A stretch of DNA of 64,000 nt from Promineifilum sp019695075 (GTDB lineage Bacteria; Chloroflexota; Anaerolineae; Promineifilales; Promineifilaceae). The position numbers were made by a program, and so were the translations under genes. The stretch's first letter is position 1. Every line of letters starts with the position of its first letter. Where the stretch lies: NCBI GenBank assembly GCA_026129185.1, contig JAHCIO010000009.1, positions 1 to 64,000 on the forward strand, written 5' to 3'. Below the pieces are notes generated by a model that saw only the letters and a list, made by a program, of their open reading frames with translations, did no database searches and had not been told where the DNA came from. This document shows, one piece after another, positions 32,671 to 40,387 of this stretch.

Positions 32671-34074
32671 ATGATAGCCACTCTCGACCTGCGCGACCGG
32701 ATTGTGGGCCTGGATCAGGCAGCGCCGCTGCTTGACGGCCGGCGCTTGCCCTACGTCAACCTCGACAACGCCGCCAGCACGCCGCCGTTGGTCGATGTCG
32801 TGCGCGCCGTGGATGCGTTCATGCCCTACTACGCCAGCGTCCACCGCGGCACGGGCTTCAAGTCGCGCCTCAGCACGGTGGCCTATGACCAGGCCCACGC
32901 CATCATCGGCCGCTTCGTCGGCGCGGACGCGGCGCTGGACACGGTCATCTTCGGCAAGAACACCACCGAGGCGATCAACAAGCTGGCCTTTCGCCTGCCG
33001 CTGGCTGATGATGCTGTCATCCTGACGACGCAACTGGAGCACCACTCCAACGACCTGCCCTGGCGGCCGCGCGCCCACGTCGTCCACGTGCGCGCCCTGC
33101 CCGACGGGCGGCTGGATGAGGACGACTTCGACCGGCAACTGGCCGCCCACGCCGGCCGTGTGGCCCTGGTGGCGGTCAGCGGCGCGTCGAACGTCAGCGG
33201 CTACATCCAGCCCATCCACCGACTGGCGCGCAAGGCCCACGCCGCCGGCGCGCTCATCCTGGTCGATGCCGCTCAATTGGCCCCCCATCGCCAGGTGGAC
33301 ATGCGCCCCCACGACGACCCGGAGCATCTCGACTTCGTCGCCCTGTCGGCCCACAAGATGTATGCCCCCTTCGGCACCGGCGCGCTGGTCGGCCCGAAGG
33401 AGGTCTTCCTGCGCCAGCCGCCGGAGTATCGCGGCGGCGGCACGGTCGATGTGGTCACGCTCGACGACGTGCATTGGGCCGGCGCGCCCGACCGCGACGA
33501 GGCCGGCAGCCCCAACGTCGTCGGCGCGGTGGCCATGGCCGCGGCGGCGCGCGTGCTGCTGGAAGTGGGCATGGATGCCGTCGCCGCCCACGAGGCCGAG
33601 CTGGTGGCCTATGCGCTGGAGCAGTTGCCGCGCGTGCCGGGCGTCCGGCTCTACGGCGAGACCGACCCGGCGCGGGCGGCCGAGAAGGTCGGCGTCATCC
33701 CCTTCAACCTGGCCGGCGTATCCCACTTCCTCGTCGCCGCCATTCTGGGCTACGAGGGCGGCATCGGCGTGCGCAGCGGTTGCTTCTGCGCTCACCCCTA
33801 CGTCGTTCACCTCTTGCAGCTCGACGAGGCCGAATCGGCGCGCTGGCGGGCCAACCTGCTGGCCGGCGACAAGAGCGATATGCCCGGCATGGTGCGGGCC
33901 AGCTTCGGCTGCTACAACACCACCGGCGATATCGACCGGCTGGTGGAGATGCTCGGCCGGATCGCCCGCGGCGACTACCGCGGCGACTACCTCCTCGACC
34001 GCCACTCCGGCGAATATCACCCGCGCGGCTTCACCGAGCCGTTAGCCGACTACTTCCTGTTGGAACCGCTCTGA
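32671..34074 (+). CDS. class V aminotransferase, cysteine-desulfurase-like
   Basis: PLP enzyme, 467 aa from the ATG at 32671 (MIATLDLRD) with GGAG at spacing 8. The PLP Lys lies in SAHKMYAPFGTGALVG (about residue 229). TTEAINKLAF and EHHSNDLPW are typical SufS/CsdA-like segments. A Cys at the position of the desulfurase catalytic loop is present in RSGCFCAHPYVVHLL. It is longer than SufS (about 410) and lacks neighbouring suf/isc genes, so the substrate may differ (selenocysteine lyase or another beta-lyase are alternatives). Confidence 0.8.
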   Translation: MIATLDLRDRIVGLDQAAPLLDGRRLPYVNLDNAASTPPLVDVVRAVDAFMPYYASVHRGTGFKSRLSTVAYDQAHAIIGRFVGADAALDTVIFGKNTTEAINKLAFRLPLADDAVILTTQLEHHSNDLPWRPRAHVVHVRALPDGRLDEDDFDRQLAAHAGRVALVAVSGASNVSGYIQPIHRLARKAHAAGALILVDAAQLAPHRQVDMRPHDDPEHLDFVALSAHKMYAPFGTGALVGPKEVFLRQPPEYRGGGTVDVVTLDDVHWAGAPDRDEAGSPNVVGAVAMAAAARVLLEVGMDAVAAHEAELVAYALEQLPRVPGVRLYGETDPARAAEKVGVIPFNLAGVSHFLVAAILGYEGGIGVRSGCFCAHPYVVHLLQLDEAESARWRANLLAGDKSDMPGMVRASFGCYNTTGDIDRLVEMLGRIARGDYRGDYLLDRHSGEYHPRGFTEPLADYFLLEPL

Positions 34075-34116
34075 TTGTAGCGCGGGAGGGTATCCCGCGT
34101 TCTGCCCGCGCTACAA
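34075..34116. repeat. family F inverted repeat at convergent gene ends
   Basis: Perfect 12-bp outer arms TTGTAGCGCGGG / CCCGCGCTACAA, beginning at the base after the aminotransferase TGA. The right arm contains the stop codon of the cytochrome P450 gene (34111-34113). Confidence 0.88.
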
Positions 34117-35484
34117 CCGGCTGGTCAGCACCATCGGCAGGCCGTTGCTGATGTCGAGCAGCGTCTCGCCGATGAAGCGCGCGCGGTAGGTGGGCAGCAA
34201 CTCCGGGTCGAAGCGGCGCGCCAGGATGGCCAGCATGATGTGGGTCTCCAGCAGCGAGAAGTGGTTGCCCAGGCAGACCCGTTGCCCCGAAGCGAACGGG
34301 TGATACGCCTGCGAGTGGCGCTCCTTCTCGGCCTCCGGCGCGTGGCGGTTCGGCTCAAAGCTGAACGGATTCTCCCAGAAGTCGGGGTGGCGGTGGGTGA
34401 AGTAGGGGCAAAGCAACATCACCGCGCCCTTTTCGATGCGATAGCCGTCGATCACGTCGTCGTCGACCACGTCCTTGGCATACATCGGCGCGGGCGGGAA
34501 AAGGCGCAACGTCTCCTTGATCACCCGCAGGGTGTAGGGCAGCCGCTTCAGCGTGTCGAGTGTGGGCACGGCGTCGCCCAACTCGCGGTCCAGTTCTTCG
34601 TGCAGCCTGTCCCGCACCGTGGGGTTATTGGCCAGCGCATACCAGGCGTAGCTCATCGACCGGGCTGAGGTCTCATAGCCGGCGAAGAAGTTCGTCAGCG
34701 CCTCGTCGCGCAGCAGCCGGCGCGACATGCGCTCACCGGTCTCAGTGTCTTCGGCCAGGATCAGCTTCGACAGCAGATCGTTGGGATAGTCCCACTCATC
34801 CATGTCGAGACGAGCATCCAGCACGGCGTCGATGTATTGATGCACCTTTCGTTGCGCGTTCCAGAAGTTGCGGTTGTCGGTCGTCGGCATCCAGTCCGGC
34901 GCTTGCAGGGGGTTGATGCGCTTGCTGCCGGCGTAGGCGATCATCGTCTCAACCGATTGCTTGATCCACAGGATGTCCTCGGGTGAATCGGTGCTGAAGA
35001 TCGCCTTGAGGACGATCGACGCCGTGACGAGGGCCATCTCGTCGAACATCTCGACCAGAGTGCGCTCGGCGGCCAAGCGCTCCCAGCGCTCGGTCATCGT
35101 CAGGGTGTCGCGCAACATGATGTCGGCGAACTCCTGCACGCCGCGCGGCGTGTAGAACGGGGCCATCAGCCGGCGCTGCCGCTTCCACAGCTCGCCCGTG
35201 CTGGTGATGATGCCGTCGCCGACGATGTACTTGCGCACCGGATCATAGCTCTTCAGCTTCTCATAGTTCGCCGCGTTGGTGATGGTGATGTGGCGGATGT
35301 GGTCGGGGTGAATGACGATGACCAACTTCTGTGGCCCGACTTGCACTTCGAAGAGGTCGCCGTATTGCTGCCATTGCTGGGCAATGAAGTCCAGCATCCC
35401 CTTCTGGCCCAGGCCGCGCAGATTCTGAATTCCATAGAAGCTCCGCGGGCCGGGGAGACGTTTGGTTTTGGCGTCGATGAGCAT
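34111..35484 (-). CDS. cytochrome P450
   Basis: Heme-thiolate monooxygenase, 457 aa from the ATG at 35484 (MLIDAKTKRLPGP) with a strong GGAGG site. The I-helix oxygen-activation motif is FAGYETSARS, the K-helix ExxR is KETLRLFPPAP, and the heme-binding loop FASGQRVCLGNH contains the Cys ligand. Closest in style to bacterial CYP102/CYP110-type fatty-acid or hydrocarbon hydroxylases; the substrate is not determinable. No membrane anchor and no fused reductase. It lies 56 bp downstream of a TetR regulator on the same strand and is probably controlled by it. Redox partners are not encoded nearby. Confidence 0.93.
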   Translation of the reverse strand: MLIDAKTKRLPGPRSFYGIQNLRGLGQKGMLDFIAQQWQQYGDLFEVQVGPQKLVIVIHPDHIRHITITNAANYEKLKSYDPVRKYIVGDGIITSTGELWKRQRRLMAPFYTPRGVQEFADIMLRDTLTMTERWERLAAERTLVEMFDEMALVTASIVLKAIFSTDSPEDILWIKQSVETMIAYAGSKRINPLQAPDWMPTTDNRNFWNAQRKVHQYIDAVLDARLDMDEWDYPNDLLSKLILAEDTETGERMSRRLLRDEALTNFFAGYETSARSMSYAWYALANNPTVRDRLHEELDRELGDAVPTLDTLKRLPYTLRVIKETLRLFPPAPMYAKDVVDDDVIDGYRIEKGAVMLLCPYFTHRHPDFWENPFSFEPNRHAPEAEKERHSQAYHPFASGQRVCLGNHFSLLETHIMLAILARRFDPELLPTYRARFIGETLLDISNGLPMVLTSRL

Positions 35485-35519
35485 GGTACTGCCTCCGTAT
35501 TGTGATGGCGCTAGATTGT

Positions 35520-35561
35520 CCACCGCGCGGACGGCGGTGGTCACCGCGCGGACGGCGGTGG
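35520..35561. repeat. 21-bp tandem duplication at the tetR stop codon
   Basis: CACCGCGCGGACGGCGGTGG occurs twice back to back (35521-35540 and 35542-35561). The duplication covers the last codons of tetR and its stop, so the downstream copy is untranslated. Confidence 0.9.
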
Positions 35562-36197
35562 GGCGGCCAGGCCCTGAAAGAGCACGCGGTTGACCACGGC
35601 GGCGAACGCTTCGGGCAATAGCGGCTGGCTCTCCGTGAGTTGTTGCTCGGCGTACATCTGCATCAGGCTAAAGAACAGGGCGACCATGATGGCCGTGGGG
35701 ATCGTCGCGTCCAGTTCGCCGCTTTGCTTGCCTTCCGCGAACAGCCGCGTAAAGCGACCGGTCAGTTCCGTCGCGGGCAGCTGCTTTTCCAGACGATCCC
35801 AGATGTCGCCCTTGTTCCCGCCGATGGAGCGCAGGGCCAGCAGGAACTGTTGGCCGTTCCTGATACCGCGGTACGTCTCCAGGAGGATGCGCTCCAGACG
35901 GGCGCGCACGGTCATCTCCTGGCTCATGATCTGATCGATCAGGCCCAGAAATTGGGCGATCTCCTGTTCCAGCAGCCGGACAACGAGGGCCTCTTTGCTG
36001 GCGAAGTGGAGATAGAGCGTCCCCTTGGAGATGCCCACCTGAGCGGCGATCTCGTCCATCGCGACGTCACGATACCCTTTGGCGATGAGTTCGTCGTGGG
36101 CCGCTTGCAGGATGAGCGCCGTGCGCGCTTCGCGCTGGCGCGCCTTGAACGACATCGTTGTCGAGGCTTGTCTGTCTGCTACGGGACGGGTCGTCAT
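35541..36197 (-). CDS. TetR/AcrR-family transcriptional regulator
   Basis: 218 aa from the ATG at 36197 (MTTRPVADRQ) with GAGAGGA at spacing about 6. The N-terminal HTH is typical: LILQAAHDELIAKGYRDVAM, DEIAAQVGISKGTLYLHFASK. The C-terminal ligand domain is helical. It precedes the P450 gene in the same direction, and its own promoter overlaps an inverted repeat, so autorepression with control of the P450 is expected. The inducer is unknown. Confidence 0.9.
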   Translation of the reverse strand: MTTRPVADRQASTTMSFKARQREARTALILQAAHDELIAKGYRDVAMDEIAAQVGISKGTLYLHFASKEALVVRLLEQEIAQFLGLIDQIMSQEMTVRARLERILLETYRGIRNGQQFLLALRSIGGNKGDIWDRLEKQLPATELTGRFTRLFAEGKQSGELDATIPTAIMVALFFSLMQMYAEQQLTESQPLLPEAFAAVVNRVLFQGLAAPPPSAR

Positions 36198-36246
36198 CGT
36201 CTGTCCTCTCGCCGAGCGCTCTGGGAATTGACCCATCAGTCATAAA

Positions 36247-36292
36247 ATGACCGCACAGTCATAACTGTACGCGATCCGGTGCGCGCCGTCAA
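36247..36292 (-). promoter_or_regulatory. tetR-P450 promoter with overlapping operator
   Basis: Minus-strand TTGACG (36287-36292), 17 bp, TACAGT (36264-36269). Just downstream of the -10 box lies the inverted repeat ATGAC-CGCACA-GTCAT (36247-36262), where transcription should start. CAGTCAT is repeated 19 bp further on (36237-36243). A repressor bound here would block initiation. Confidence 0.7.
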
Positions 36293-36443
36293 TCGCGCTC
36301 ATGTTTGTGTTGGCGAAAAGTAGGCCAGCAGTCATGATGTCGTAACGCCAGGCGGCGACAGTTGGAGTACAATTCGCACTATGCGTCGGCCATTGCCTAT
36401 CTAGTCGGCCGGAGCAATACACCTGATCGTCTGAGTGAATCAC

Positions 36444-37682
36444 ATGTTGTGGAAACGCCTATCATTTCTGCTCATCATCGTTGCCCTGTTGGCCGTTGGC
36501 TGCGGCGGCAATAACGCGGAGGTCGGGGAGATTCCCCCGCCGCCGACCAGCGCCCTGGCCACGGCCGCCGCCGTGGTTGACGCCACCATCTCGCCTGAAC
36601 CGGCCACGGCCACCGCCGCCGCGCCGGCCACGCTGCCGCCGCCGCCCGTCGTCACGCCCGACGCCACCGCCGCGCCGCCGACGCCGGCGGTGACGCCCAC
36701 GCCGGATACCGTCGTCCTGGCCGCCGACGCCGCCGCCTTTGCCGGGCGCAATCCGCTGACCGGCGAAGAAGTGGCCAACCCGGCCGACCTGGAGCGGCGG
36801 CCCATCGCCGTCAAGCTCGCCAACGCCCCGGCCGACTACACCCGGCCGCAGGCGGGCCTGAACGACGCCGACCTCATCTTCGAGCACTGGACGGAAGGCG
36901 CGGTGACGCGCTTCACAGCCATCTTCTACGACACCGTGCCGCCCACCGTCGGCCCGGTGCGCAGCGCGCGGCTCATCGACCTGGAACTGCCGGCCATGTA
37001 CGACGCCATGCTGGCCTTCTCCGGCGCCAGCGTCGGCGTCAACCAGCGGCTGAACGCCTCCGACTTCAGCGACCGGCTGTTGCGAGCGTCCGAGCCGGGC
37101 TTCTACCGCACGGGCGACACGACCAAGCCGTTCGAGCACACGCTTTACATTCGCATGGCCGACCTGTGGGCGGCCGTGGAGGCCAAGGGGCTGAATACCG
37201 CGCCCCACTTCGGCACCTTCAACGCCTTCAGCGAGACGCCCCCGGCGGGCGGCTCCCCGGCCAGCAAGATCAACATCAGCTACAAGACCGAGGAGATCGA
37301 ATGGCAGTGGGACCCGGCCATTGGCCAGTACCGCCGCTGGATGGACTTCGAGGAGCACCTGGACGCCAACACCGAAGAGCAGGTGACGGTCTCCAACGTC
37401 ATCTATCTGACGCCCTACCACGTCAACGACGCCAACATCTGCGAGCAGATCAACAACGGCGTCTGCGCAGCGCTGTCGATTGAGATTCAGCTATGGGGTT
37501 CCGGCCCGGCCATCGTCTTCCGCGACGGGCAGCGCTATGACGTCACCTGGAACCGCGTCGGCCGCAACGATCAGCTGACCTTCACCGACGCCCAGGGCAA
37601 CCCCTTCCCGTTGCAGATCGGCCAGAGCTGGATTCAGCTCGTGCCCGGCTACATTCCCAACTCGCTAACCGTCACGCCGTAA
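36444..37682 (+). CDS. DUF3048 (YerB-like) lipoprotein
   Basis: 412 aa from the ATG at 36444 (MLWKRLSFLL). Lipobox AVGC, then a Thr/Pro/Ala-rich spacer (about 25-95). The DUF3048 N-terminal domain has NPLTGEEV, RRPIAVKLANAPADYTRPQ, DLIFEHWTEGAVTRF and GPVRSARLIDLELP. The C-terminal domain ends with a segment like GQSWIQLVPGYIPNSLTVTP. Cell-surface protein of unknown function found in Bacillus and Chloroflexota. It is divergent from tetR; the 246-bp space between holds the tetR promoter and no clear promoter for this gene. Confidence 0.88.
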   Translation: MLWKRLSFLLIIVALLAVGCGGNNAEVGEIPPPPTSALATAAAVVDATISPEPATATAAAPATLPPPPVVTPDATAAPPTPAVTPTPDTVVLAADAAAFAGRNPLTGEEVANPADLERRPIAVKLANAPADYTRPQAGLNDADLIFEHWTEGAVTRFTAIFYDTVPPTVGPVRSARLIDLELPAMYDAMLAFSGASVGVNQRLNASDFSDRLLRASEPGFYRTGDTTKPFEHTLYIRMADLWAAVEAKGLNTAPHFGTFNAFSETPPAGGSPASKINISYKTEEIEWQWDPAIGQYRRWMDFEEHLDANTEEQVTVSNVIYLTPYHVNDANICEQINNGVCAALSIEIQLWGSGPAIVFRDGQRYDVTWNRVGRNDQLTFTDAQGNPFPLQIGQSWIQLVPGYIPNSLTVTP

Positions 37683-37685
37683 GAA

Positions 37686-37739
37686 AGTGGTCGGTGGTCA
37701 GTGACTTGACTGACCACTGACCACTGACCACCGACCACT
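37686..37739. repeat. family G inverted repeat at convergent gene ends
   Basis: Perfect 18-bp arms AGTGGTCGGTGGTCAGTG / CACTGACCACCGACCACT. It starts 3 bp after the DUF3048 stop and its right arm runs into the asd stop codon (37738-37740). Likely acts as a two-way barrier between convergent genes. Related text at 46805-46862, 60836-60905 and 62634-62664. Confidence 0.88.
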
Positions 37740-38802
37740 ACTGACCGATGTAGCCTTGCACGGCCAGCAGTTCGGCGTTGAGCAGCGCGCCGCTGGCCGC
37801 GCCGCGCAGCGTATTGTGGGTCAGGGCCACGTAGCGCACGTCGAGCACGGGGCAGGCGCGCACCTTGCCGACCGTCCAGGCCAGGCCATCGCCGGCGTCG
37901 CGGTCGCGGCGGGGCTGCGGCCGGTCGGGTTCGTCGCGGACGATGAGCAGCTCGGCCGGCGTGGACGGCAGGCGGGCGCAGACGGCCGGCGGCTGCCAGG
38001 CGCGCAGGGCGGCGAGGGCCTCCTCGGCCGAGGCGCGCCGCCCCAGCTTCACCGACACGCTGGCCAGGTGGCCATCGACCACCGGCACGCGGTTGGCCTG
38101 GGCGCTGACGGCGATGCCGGCCATGACCATGTGGCCGTCGCGCACGTCGCCCAGCAGCTTGAGCGGTTCGTTCTGGAGCTTCTCATCTTCCCCGCCGATG
38201 TGAGGCACAACGTTGTCGTAGATGTCCATCGACGACACGCCGGGGTAGCCCGCGCCGGAGATGGCCTGCATCGTCGTGATGATGGCCGCCTCTACGCCGA
38301 ACGCCTCCTGGAAGATTTTCAGCGGCAGGATGGCGCTGGTCGTCGAGCAGTTGGGGCTGGCGACGATGAAGCCCGGCCAGTTGTTCTCCGCTCGCTGCGT
38401 GGGGATGAGGCAGGTGTGGTCGGGGTTGACCTCCGGGATGAGCAGGGGCACGTTGGGCGCCATGCGGAAGACGGACGTGTTGGTGACGACGGCGTAGCCC
38501 GCGGCGGCGAACTGCGGCTCCCACTCTTTGGCCTCGGTCGTCGGCAGGGCGGAGAAGACGACCGGCGGGTTGCCGGGAATGTCCAGGTTGGGCGCGGTCG
38601 GCTGGACGGTCAGCGCGGCGGCGCGGGCCGGCACGCGGCCGGGCATGAGCCAGTTGACGCCCTCGCCATAGGGGCGGCCGACGGTGCGGTCGGAGCCAGT
38701 CAGGGCCACCACCTCGAACCAGGGATGGCCGGCCAGCAGTTGCACGAAGCGCTGGCCCACCGTCCCCGTCGCTCCCAGCACACCCACGGGTATCTTGTTC
38801 AT
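37738..38802 (-). CDS. asd: aspartate-semialdehyde dehydrogenase
   Basis: Makes aspartate semialdehyde from aspartyl phosphate for Thr, Met and Lys synthesis. 354 aa from the ATG at 38802 (MNKIPVGVLGATGTVGQRF) with GGAG at spacing 8; upstream in-frame codons belong to the leader. NADP-binding GATGTVGQ is at about 10-17, the catalytic Cys in ASPNCSTTSA and the His-containing segment in VVDGHLASVSVKL. Length and sequence fit the archaeal/fungal-type ASADH rather than the short E. coli type. Expression is controlled by the T-box leader directly upstream. Confidence 0.94.
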   Translation of the reverse strand: MNKIPVGVLGATGTVGQRFVQLLAGHPWFEVVALTGSDRTVGRPYGEGVNWLMPGRVPARAAALTVQPTAPNLDIPGNPPVVFSALPTTEAKEWEPQFAAAGYAVVTNTSVFRMAPNVPLLIPEVNPDHTCLIPTQRAENNWPGFIVASPNCSTTSAILPLKIFQEAFGVEAAIITTMQAISGAGYPGVSSMDIYDNVVPHIGGEDEKLQNEPLKLLGDVRDGHMVMAGIAVSAQANRVPVVDGHLASVSVKLGRRASAEEALAALRAWQPPAVCARLPSTPAELLIVRDEPDRPQPRRDRDAGDGLAWTVGKVRACPVLDVRYVALTHNTLRGAASGALLNAELLAVQGYIGQ

Positions 38803-38877
38803 TGCGTTTACTCCTTCAGCGCCGGGCCGCGGCCCATGCTCTTGGCCGCGCCGGCGTAGCTGCCTTGATTCATCAAC

Positions 38878-39131
38878 AAAAAACGCCGTCACCCCTTGGG
38901 GCGACGGCGTCGCGGTTCCACCCAATTTCAGCGGCCGGCTGCGCGACCGCGCTCGTTGTGGCCGCTAACGGGGCCGACCGGATCGCTCTACTGGCCGTGG
39001 GGCGTTGGAGCGACCACTCCCGGGGGGTTTTCGCCGCCGGCCCAGGGGCGCGGTTCTCAGCCAATGACCTGCGCTTCTCTGGCGTGGGCGTCGCGGGTAC
39101 TCGTCCCGGTCAACGTATTGTCTATCGATTG
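38878..39131 (-). promoter_or_regulatory. T-box riboswitch of asd, probably tRNA-Thr
   Basis: The leader has the T-box signature TGGGTGGAACCGCG (complement of 38911-38924), followed by a terminator with a 12-bp stem (CGCCGTCGCCCC / GGGGTGACGGCG) and six T. Stem I runs from about 39115 to 39003, closed by CGTTG / CAACG, with the GACGAGTA and AGAGA elements. The UGGA of the T-box loop expects a tRNA with discriminator U, as in many tRNA-Thr. The candidate specifier segment GCGAAAACCCC contains ACC (Thr). Thr specificity also suits asd but is inferred. The mRNA start is near 39131. Confidence 0.85.
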
Positions 39132-39137
39132 GGTTGA

Positions 39138-39166
39138 ATCATAAGGGATGGGCGGGGCCATGTCAA
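39138..39166 (-). promoter_or_regulatory. promoter of the asd T-box leader
   Basis: Minus-strand TTGACA, 17-bp spacer, TATGAT. Transcription should begin about 15 nt before stem I. Confidence 0.82.
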
Positions 39167-39175
39167 GGGCGGGCA

Positions 39176-39209
39176 ACAAAAACGCCGGGAACAGTGATCG
39201 TTCCCGGCG
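39176..39209 (-). terminator. terminator of the tRNA-Leu gene
   Basis: Minus-strand stem CGCCGGGAAC / GTTCCCGGCG with a 7-nt loop and TTTTTG, 3 bp after the tRNA 3' end. Confidence 0.88.
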
Positions 39210-39212
39210 GAG

Positions 39213-39294
39213 TGCCCTGGAGAGGACTCGAACCTCCACGTCCTAAGGACATAGGCCCTCAACCTACCGCGTATGCCAATTCCGCCACCAGGGC
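39213..39294 (-). tRNA. tRNA-Leu(GAG)
   Basis: 82-nt class II tRNA. The acceptor stem GCCCTGG pairs with CCAGGGC, the discriminator is A and CCA is not encoded. D-arm TGGCGGAATTGGCA, anticodon stem GTAGG / CCTAT with loop TTGAGGG giving anticodon GAG (reads CUC/CUU), a long variable arm, and T-arm GGTTCGAGTCC. It has its own promoter and terminator. Confidence 0.95.
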
Positions 39295-39306
39295 AAGGTA
39301 CAGCGT

Positions 39307-39335
39307 ATTATAGCCCCATCACCGTGGGGCGTCAA
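39307..39335 (-). promoter_or_regulatory. tRNA-Leu promoter
   Basis: Minus-strand TTGACG, 17 bp, perfect TATAAT, 12 bp before the mature tRNA 5' end. The spacer holds a CCCCA...TGGGG inverted repeat. Confidence 0.85.
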
Positions 39336-39376
39336 TCGGCGTCAACCCGCTTGATCCGCGCCGTCGATGTTCCATT

Positions 39377-39531
39377 CAGGGTCATTGCAGGGTCAATAAG
39401 AAAGAGCTCACGCAAAGTCGCTAAGTGGCCAAAGGCGCAAAGAAGAAACAGCAGATTACAGAGCATCTTCTTTGCGCCTTAGCTCCTTGGCGACTTTGCG
39501 TGAGCGCTCTTCTAACTTTGCAATGACCCTG
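39377..39531. mobile_element. MITE-like 155-bp element with family C core
   Basis: Perfect 13-bp terminal inverted repeats CAGGGTCATTGCA / TGCAATGACCCTG enclose a family C inverted repeat (GAGCTCACGCAAAGTCGC to GCGACTTTGCGTGAGCGC). GTTCCATT occurs immediately before the left end and again 2 bp after the right end, like a target duplication. No ORF. A diverged relative lies at 61727-61872. The rest of the 39295-39632 gap contains the tRNA promoter and about 100 bp leading to the next gene. Confidence 0.7.
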
Positions 39532-39632
39532 ACGTTCCATTCCGCCACCCTTTATGCTATCATGACAGTGCGTCACCGCTTGGAGGACGCCCAATGGGGA
39601 CGGCCGGATGAGCGGCGACAAGGAAGTCCCAC

Positions 39633-40346
39633 ATGCCCAAGATACTCAGCCCTAAAGCATGGTACCTGGCCGGCGTCGGCGCGGTCGCCCTGGCCGCCGA
39701 AGGCGCGCGTCGCCTGGTGCGGCGTCGCCGGTCGGACGGCGCGGCCGGTTATCGCGCCGCTGATGTCCCCGTCGAGGTCGATGTCGAAGTGAAAGAGCCG
39801 CCGGCCAAGAAGCCCGTGGCCAGGGCGGCCGCCCAGCCAAAGCCGACGGCCGAAGCCGAGCAGAAGGCTGCCAAGGCGCTGGAAGCCGTCGCCGACGAGG
39901 CCAAGGCGGCCAAGCGCAAGGGCGCGAAAGCGGCCAAGAAAGTTGAGACCGAGGTCGAAGACGCTGCTAAGGACGCCAAGGCCGCCGCCAAAAAGATCGT
40001 CGCCGAGGCCCAGAGCGCGGCCAGGAACGGCAAGGACGCGGCCGAGGAGATAGTGTCGCCGGCCAAAGAGATGGTCGCCGCCGCCGCCGAGACCAGGGAC
40101 GCGGCCGAAGCAGTGGTCGCCGAGGTCAAAACGCGGGCCGGGGCAGTCGAGGCGGCGATCATGCCCGACGACCTGACCCAGATCAAAGGCATCGGCCCGG
40201 CCTTCGCCAAGCGCCTGACTGAGGCCGGCTACACCACCTACGCCGAAATCGCCAACGCCACGCCCGACGCCCTGCGCGAGGCCACCCACGCCCCGGCCAT
40301 CGCCAATCCGGATGAGTGGATCGCCGGCGCGCGAGCGCGCATATAA
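39633..40346 (+). CDS. Ala/Lys-rich coiled-coil protein with C-terminal helix-hairpin-helix domain
   Basis: 237 aa, ATG with AAGGAAG at spacing 6. A short hydrophobic N-terminus (AWYLAGVGAVALAAEGA) is followed by basic RRLVRRRR, then a long helical region (about 55-175) rich in Ala, Lys and Glu with histone-H1-like or LEA-like composition. The C-terminus DLTQIKGIGPAFAKRLTEAG and NPDEWIAGARARI is a DUF4332-type helix-hairpin-helix module. Possibly a nucleoid- or membrane-associated DNA-binding protein. The composition makes similarity searches unreliable. Confidence 0.75.
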   Translation: MPKILSPKAWYLAGVGAVALAAEGARRLVRRRRSDGAAGYRAADVPVEVDVEVKEPPAKKPVARAAAQPKPTAEAEQKAAKALEAVADEAKAAKRKGAKAAKKVETEVEDAAKDAKAAAKKIVAEAQSAARNGKDAAEEIVSPAKEMVAAAAETRDAAEAVVAEVKTRAGAVEAAIMPDDLTQIKGIGPAFAKRLTEAGYTTYAEIANATPDALREATHAPAIANPDEWIAGARARI

Positions 40347-40379
40347 ATAAAAGTGCCGCGGCTGGTTAGGCCGCGGCAC
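40343..40379 (-). terminator. terminator of the selenoprotein gene
   Basis: Minus-strand stem GTGCCGCGGC / GCCGCGGCAC with a 7-nt loop and TTTTATTTAT, 8 bp after the gene's stop codon. Also lies just after the convergent helix-hairpin-helix gene. Confidence 0.85.
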
Positions 40380-40387
40380 ACGATTAG

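Noticed and set aside
34075..34116. Ordinary bidirectional terminator
   Set aside because: No U-tract on either side and a near-identical copy lies at 23257-23282 away from any convergent gene ends; better called a dispersed repeat, though it may still slow polymerase.
37686..37739. Operator for DUF3048 or asd
   Set aside because: It lies between convergent 3' ends and matches the dispersed family G text at three other sites.
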